Positions 17,041 through 20,432 of a stretch of 20,432 nucleotides of DNA are shown piece by piece. Both the position numbers and the translations under genes were made by a program. The notes beneath the pieces are model-generated. The model was given only the letters and a program-made list of their open reading frames with translations, was not told the DNA's origin and did no database searches. The stretch lies in NCBI GenBank assembly GCA_002751075.1, contig NAOQ01000192.1, positions 46,475 through 66,906 on the forward strand, given 5' to 3'. Each line of letters starts with the position of its first letter. The stretch's first letter is position 1. This DNA is from Ichthyophonus hoferi. Its lineage: Eukaryota > Opisthokonta > Ichthyosporea > Ichthyophonida > Ichthyophonidae.

Positions 17041-19889
17041 ATGAGAATGGCCAACGCAGCCGTTCTAGGTGTGCAAGTAAGTTATTAACTCTCACTGCCT
17101 TTATTTGTTTTTGTTTTTAGCTTTTTTACGCTCTTTCTCACTCTCTAATATATTTTTCTTTAGTGTGCAAGTAAGTTATTAACTCTCACTGCCTTTATTT
17201 GTTTTTGTTTTTAGCTTTTTTACGCTCTTTCTCACTCTCTAATATATTTTTCTTTATGTTCTTTCTGTTGTATTTCTATAAACCTCCGTCTATTTTTTTT
17301 TTAAAATATTATCATATTATTTTTTTCTTTTTTCCCTTGTATATTGAAGTTTCTGTTTCTTCTATGTTATTTCCAGCAGAAATTTTTTTATTTAAATTTT
17401 ACAATAAACATATGTGCTGCTCTTGTTATGGCCACAACACTTTCATAATTTTGTATGAAACAGTTATTTTTTCTCTACATGTAACTTCTCCTTTTAAGAA
17501 CATGATTGGAATATGCATATGTCCCTCCATTTTCACTTATAAATATATATACTTATATACATACAATTATACACCCAACCCTCCTACATATCTTCGTTCT
17601 CTCTTTCTTCTTTCTTGTGCACATAGTTTTCTTTCCTTGGTGCTTTCGTTTTGTTATCTAACCACACGTGTTTTTTCTAGTTGCATAGTAGAAACAACCT
17701 GTTTTCCATGACCTCCTCCACTTCTACCGCCTGCTATATTGAGACCCAGAGAGACTTCCTCCCTTCCTCCTCTACAGTACCCAAAACCATGACCATGTCA
17801 CCTCAGAAGAATAATGCTGAATCTCAGCAATTGTACAGTATGTTTTCACCTGTAAAATGCCGAACGGAACAAGGGAAATCTTCACACCATCTTACTACAG
17901 AAAACATTACAGTCAGAGGCGGGGCACATACAGCCAACCTTTTACTACCTGTGAAGTCTTATAGTACTACTAAAAAGACTACAAAGAAGGGAAGGGAATT
18001 GACTAGTAGTAAAAGGTATGTCTATAGTTTTAAAGTATAGCTAGTATTGGTATAGATTTTCAAATTTTAATTATAATATGTATGATATATGTAGTTCAAA
18101 AGGCAACTATTACATATATTTATATGTGTGTTTACATTATGATTTTGTTGCTGTTGTTGCTATGACTATATTGGTGGTAGCCTATTGGCCTTTCTTATTT
18201 AAATAAATTTTCACTTTGATATCTTTCCCCCATATTATCATTACCTTATACCTTTTTTTATGCTATGGTTATGTTACTGTTTTCATTGGTGCTCACCCTT
18301 TGTCATCACATCTTTCATTCCCCCGTCTTCTTCAACGAGTGGTTGTGTGTATGTATATGCAGTTATAATAGTGTATATATACAATTGCACACCATTTCAT
18401 TCCTTCTCATCTATTACTTTTTTTAGTACATTAATCTACATTTCTTCTAGTCAACTCTCACCTTTTATTCGTCAGTCTTTCGCATGATAATTTCATTTTT
18501 AAACTGTCCGCTCAGTACCCATATTCTTTTTTATTGTCCCATATTTTTTATGCATTCCCTGATTATCATAGTTTTAAATGCTAGGGATATTTAAACACCA
18601 ATTACAGACGAGCGTCTAAAACTTCGACCAATGGCATAAAGAAGATAAAAGGGAAAGATGATAAACAGAAACGACAGACCTTTATGAGTGAACATTTTGT
18701 GGTGAGAAAGAGCTCTAGAAAGTGTGCTACAGAAACAAAGGTCTGTAGGCTGGGGTATCTTTCTCTTTCGATCTTACTTTCTCTCTTTTTTTCTCTTTTT
18801 TTAATTTTTGTTTTCTTCTCTCTTTGTCTTTGTTTTTTTTTCCTCCCTCCATCCTTACTCTTTCTTCCTATTCCCTCTATAGTAACCATAACAACCATCC
18901 CTAGTAGTCCTACCACACATACCACTAATAGCATACTCCCTAACTGCAGAAAGAAGAAGTTATGGCTATACAAAATCGAATTAGAAATCGTCTAGAGGAA
19001 GGTCTTAAGGTTTGTACCTCTATCAATCTGTAATTAGTTTGAAATTTTAAATTCGCTTACTATATATGCATATGCAACCGCACATTTCTATTGCTAATTT
19101 TCAATGTAAGATAGCCATATGTACTAAACCCCTCTAGCATAGTGATAAAAACGAAAGTCGACTATAATGGGAAAATAATTTTTAATTGAAATAAAATTTC
19201 TGTGCAAGGCGTCATATTCCTTTATAGGGTCTTTTATCATGATCTTTTCTTAAATAACCATTGGTTATATGTCACGTGCTATCTAATCATTTATTTGCCA
19301 TATTAGGAAACTATTGATGACGTAAAGGGTCGGGGTGTGCGTGCCGCCCAATATTTTGAAAAGGGGGACTTTGTGGTTGAATATTACGGCGATTTGATTG
19401 ACCAGAAGGAAGCAGCCAGAAGGGAAAAGTACTACGCCCTGGACCCAAAGTTTGGTTGCTACATGTATTACTTTATACATAACTTCACCCGTTGGTGGTA
19501 AGTATTTTAATATTTTAATGGCCTTTAATAATTGGTTTGGGTCATGTTGGTTGTAGTGGCATATATATATATATATACCTGCACGGGCATGTGGTTACTT
19601 GGGCTGTTTTCTTTTCAAACACAGCAACACTAACAGACATACCCCGTCTCCTATATCCCCCTCTCTTACACAAAGTGTGGATGCAACCATAGTAGACGGC
19701 TGTCTAGGCCGACTTATCAACCATTCCAAATGCAAACCCAATCTTATAACCAAATTGGTTGATGTAGATGGAAAACCTCACCTCTGTTTCTTTGCCCGTC
19801 AGCCTATCCATGTCGGGGATGAGTTATTGTATGACTACGGAGATCGTAGCAAGGAATCACTGGAAGGTCATCCATGGTTATCTCGCTAG
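17041..19889 (+). CDS. KMT5A: Histone H4 lysine-20 monomethyltransferase KMT5A (SETD8/PR-Set7), six exons
   Basis: Transfers one methyl group from S-adenosylmethionine to Lys20 of histone H4 in nucleosomes. Exons by eye: 17041-17076, 17681-18015, 18608-18740, 18950-19009, 19307-19497, 19676-19889. All phases agree and give about 322 residues (human 352 or 393 by isoform). The first exon is the least certain; within it the ATG at 17047 has a better Kozak context (A at -3, G at +4) than that at 17041, and exon 2 has its own in-frame ATG at 17708. N-terminal half: low complexity, with a PIP-like LYSMFSPVKC near residue 63, a basic stretch near 124-146, and a second PIP-like motif QTFMSEHF at 147-154 followed by RKSSRK. 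SET region: about 189-322, ending HPW at 317-319. Nearly every SET motif of animal KMT5A is present, so identity is very secure. An E2F-type site upstream suggests cell-cycle control. Confidence 0.95.
17069..17256. repeat. Perfect 94-bp tandem duplication over the first KMT5A 5' splice site
   Basis: Bases 17069-17162 and 17163-17256 are identical over 94 positions. Each unit holds the exon end GTGCAA, the donor gtaagt and, 44 bases later, a T-rich tract ending in tttttag. Identity over non-coding DNA implies a very recent duplication, a polymorphism or an assembly artefact. Using the second donor would keep an in-frame stop in the exon, so the first donor is the productive one. Confidence 0.9.
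17077..17680 (+). other. Intron 1 of KMT5A
   Basis: T-rich, donor gtaagt, acceptor ttttttctag. It contains most of the 94-bp tandem duplication. A 170-codon plus-strand open frame here is Phe/Leu-rich because of T-tracts and is not taken as coding. Confidence 0.65.
18016..18607 (+). other. Intron 2 of KMT5A
   Basis: Donor gtatgt, acceptor aattacag. Pyrimidine-rich; no coding signal or clear repeat. Confidence 0.7.
18950..19889 (+). other. KMT5A: KMT5A pre-SET helix, SET domain and C-terminal flank (exons 4-6)
   Basis: Exon 4 (18950-19009, 20 codons) gives the charged helix that precedes SET in this family. Exon 5 (19307-19497) carries KGRGV (195-199, cofactor-binding region), GDFVVEYYGD (208-217) and GCYMYYF (238-244). 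Exon 6 (19676-19889) carries CVDAT at the junction, LGRLINHSK (262-270, cofactor and pseudoknot), PHLCFFA, ELLYDYGD (301-308, with the catalytic Tyr region) and GHPW (316-319), which closes the active site in KMT5A. All are intact. The acceptor at 19675 (cacaaag) yields RWCVDAT, matching human TYCVDAT without insertion. Confidence 0.95.
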
Positions 19890-20432
19890 TACATATATAA
19901 CTAGAAAGATAGTAGCGTAGGAAGGTTTTTGTTCGTTCCGAGACATGCGCGCAAATACAAACACACTAGGGATTACATGTAAAACTCGGAACATAGTACT
20001 TTTATTACTTTGACGTTTTGAGGTTGTAGAGATGCTAGCCTACCTATCTTTTTATATAGCCCTTATTGGTTAAGTTTGATTATCGTTTAGTCTTTCATTT
20101 CCTTTTTGTGACATGATAAGTATACGATTTCAAGTGTGTAGTATACAGTATATGCTATCTGTCTCAGTTGTAGCTATTTTAGTCTGGAATCTGAAGCTTT
20201 AGAACTTTATGGACTATATCTAATTATAGCCATGTAATATTATTGGTTCGAGCTGCGTTAGGGAAATCAATTACCGTATTCATATTTGCTTAGTTAATTT
20301 CGTTGTGGTAATACATTGGTTGTAGGGTGTAAAGCACTATACGCCACCTATTTGTATGCATAATATAATGTGAAGTGATGTTTGGTATTAAGAATTGTTA
20401 AAAGAAGCACTGTCATGGCAACAGTATTTACA
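19890..20432. other. 3' flank of KMT5A
   Basis: AT-rich. Contains the stem-loop at 19935-19992. No AATAAA was seen close to the stop, so the poly(A) site may use a variant signal or lie further downstream. No further gene. Confidence 0.5.
19935..19992 (+). other. Possible 3' UTR stem-loop after KMT5A
   Basis: GTTCCGAG at 19935-19942 pairs with CTCGGAAC at 19985-19992. The stem can continue inward with ACATG (19943-19947) and CATGT (19976-19980), leaving a four-base bulge on one side and a loop of about 28 bases. It lies 46 bases after the stop codon and would be in the transcript. Confidence 0.4.

Noticed and set aside
17199-17680. Phe/Leu-rich 170-codon frame resembling membrane segments
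   Set aside because: T-rich intron sequence before a strong acceptor at 17680; it overlaps the tandem duplication and has no family similarity.
18602-18973. Minus-strand Lys/Arg/Glu-rich frame opposite KMT5A exons 3-4
   Set aside because: Antisense shadow of a pyrimidine-rich intron and real exons; composition follows the TTTCTC tract.

Overview
This is AT-rich eukaryotic, almost certainly animal, DNA. Coding exons are interrupted by GT-AG introns, there are no operons, and microsatellites and pentanucleotide arrays fill introns and intergenic space. The species cannot be named from the sequence. The two recognisable genes are chromatin regulators typical of animals, so an AT-rich invertebrate is the best guess.

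Layout: (1) 1-2238 is non-coding upstream sequence with a TTA microsatellite, a T-tract and AT-rich tandem repeats. (2) 2257-11887, plus strand, is a gene I reconstruct as 14 phase-compatible coding exons (about 1313 residues). It encodes a PHF12/Rco1-like two-PHD-finger protein: a very long low-complexity N-terminal half, a C4HC3 PHD finger, an NPTEFRLP motif matching the region between the PHD fingers of PHF12, and a second PHD finger whose last zinc ligand is His, as in PHF12. No FHA-like C-terminus is present. (3) 11888-16770 is about 5 kb of mostly non-coding DNA. It holds an ATATG-type repeat patch and, on the minus strand at 14291-14917, a cluster of short, higher-GC, coding-like blocks that I cannot identify. 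(4) 17041-19889, plus strand, is a six-exon gene of about 322 residues that is clearly KMT5A (SETD8/PR-Set7), the histone H4 lysine-20 monomethyltransferase. It has a complete SET domain and two PIP-box-like motifs at the positions of those in the vertebrate enzyme. An E2F-type site lies upstream. A perfect 94-bp tandem duplication covers its first 5' splice site. (5) 19890-20432 is the 3' flank, with a possible stem-loop.

Both genes act on chromatin. PHF12 is a subunit of a SIN3B/HDAC/MRG15 co-repressor (animal counterpart of yeast Rpd3S). KMT5A places H4K20me1 in a cell-cycle-controlled way. They lie head to tail about 5 kb apart with separate upstream regions, so I infer neighbours rather than a co-transcribed unit. 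All exon boundaries were assigned by eye from splice consensus, phase and family similarity, without transcript evidence.
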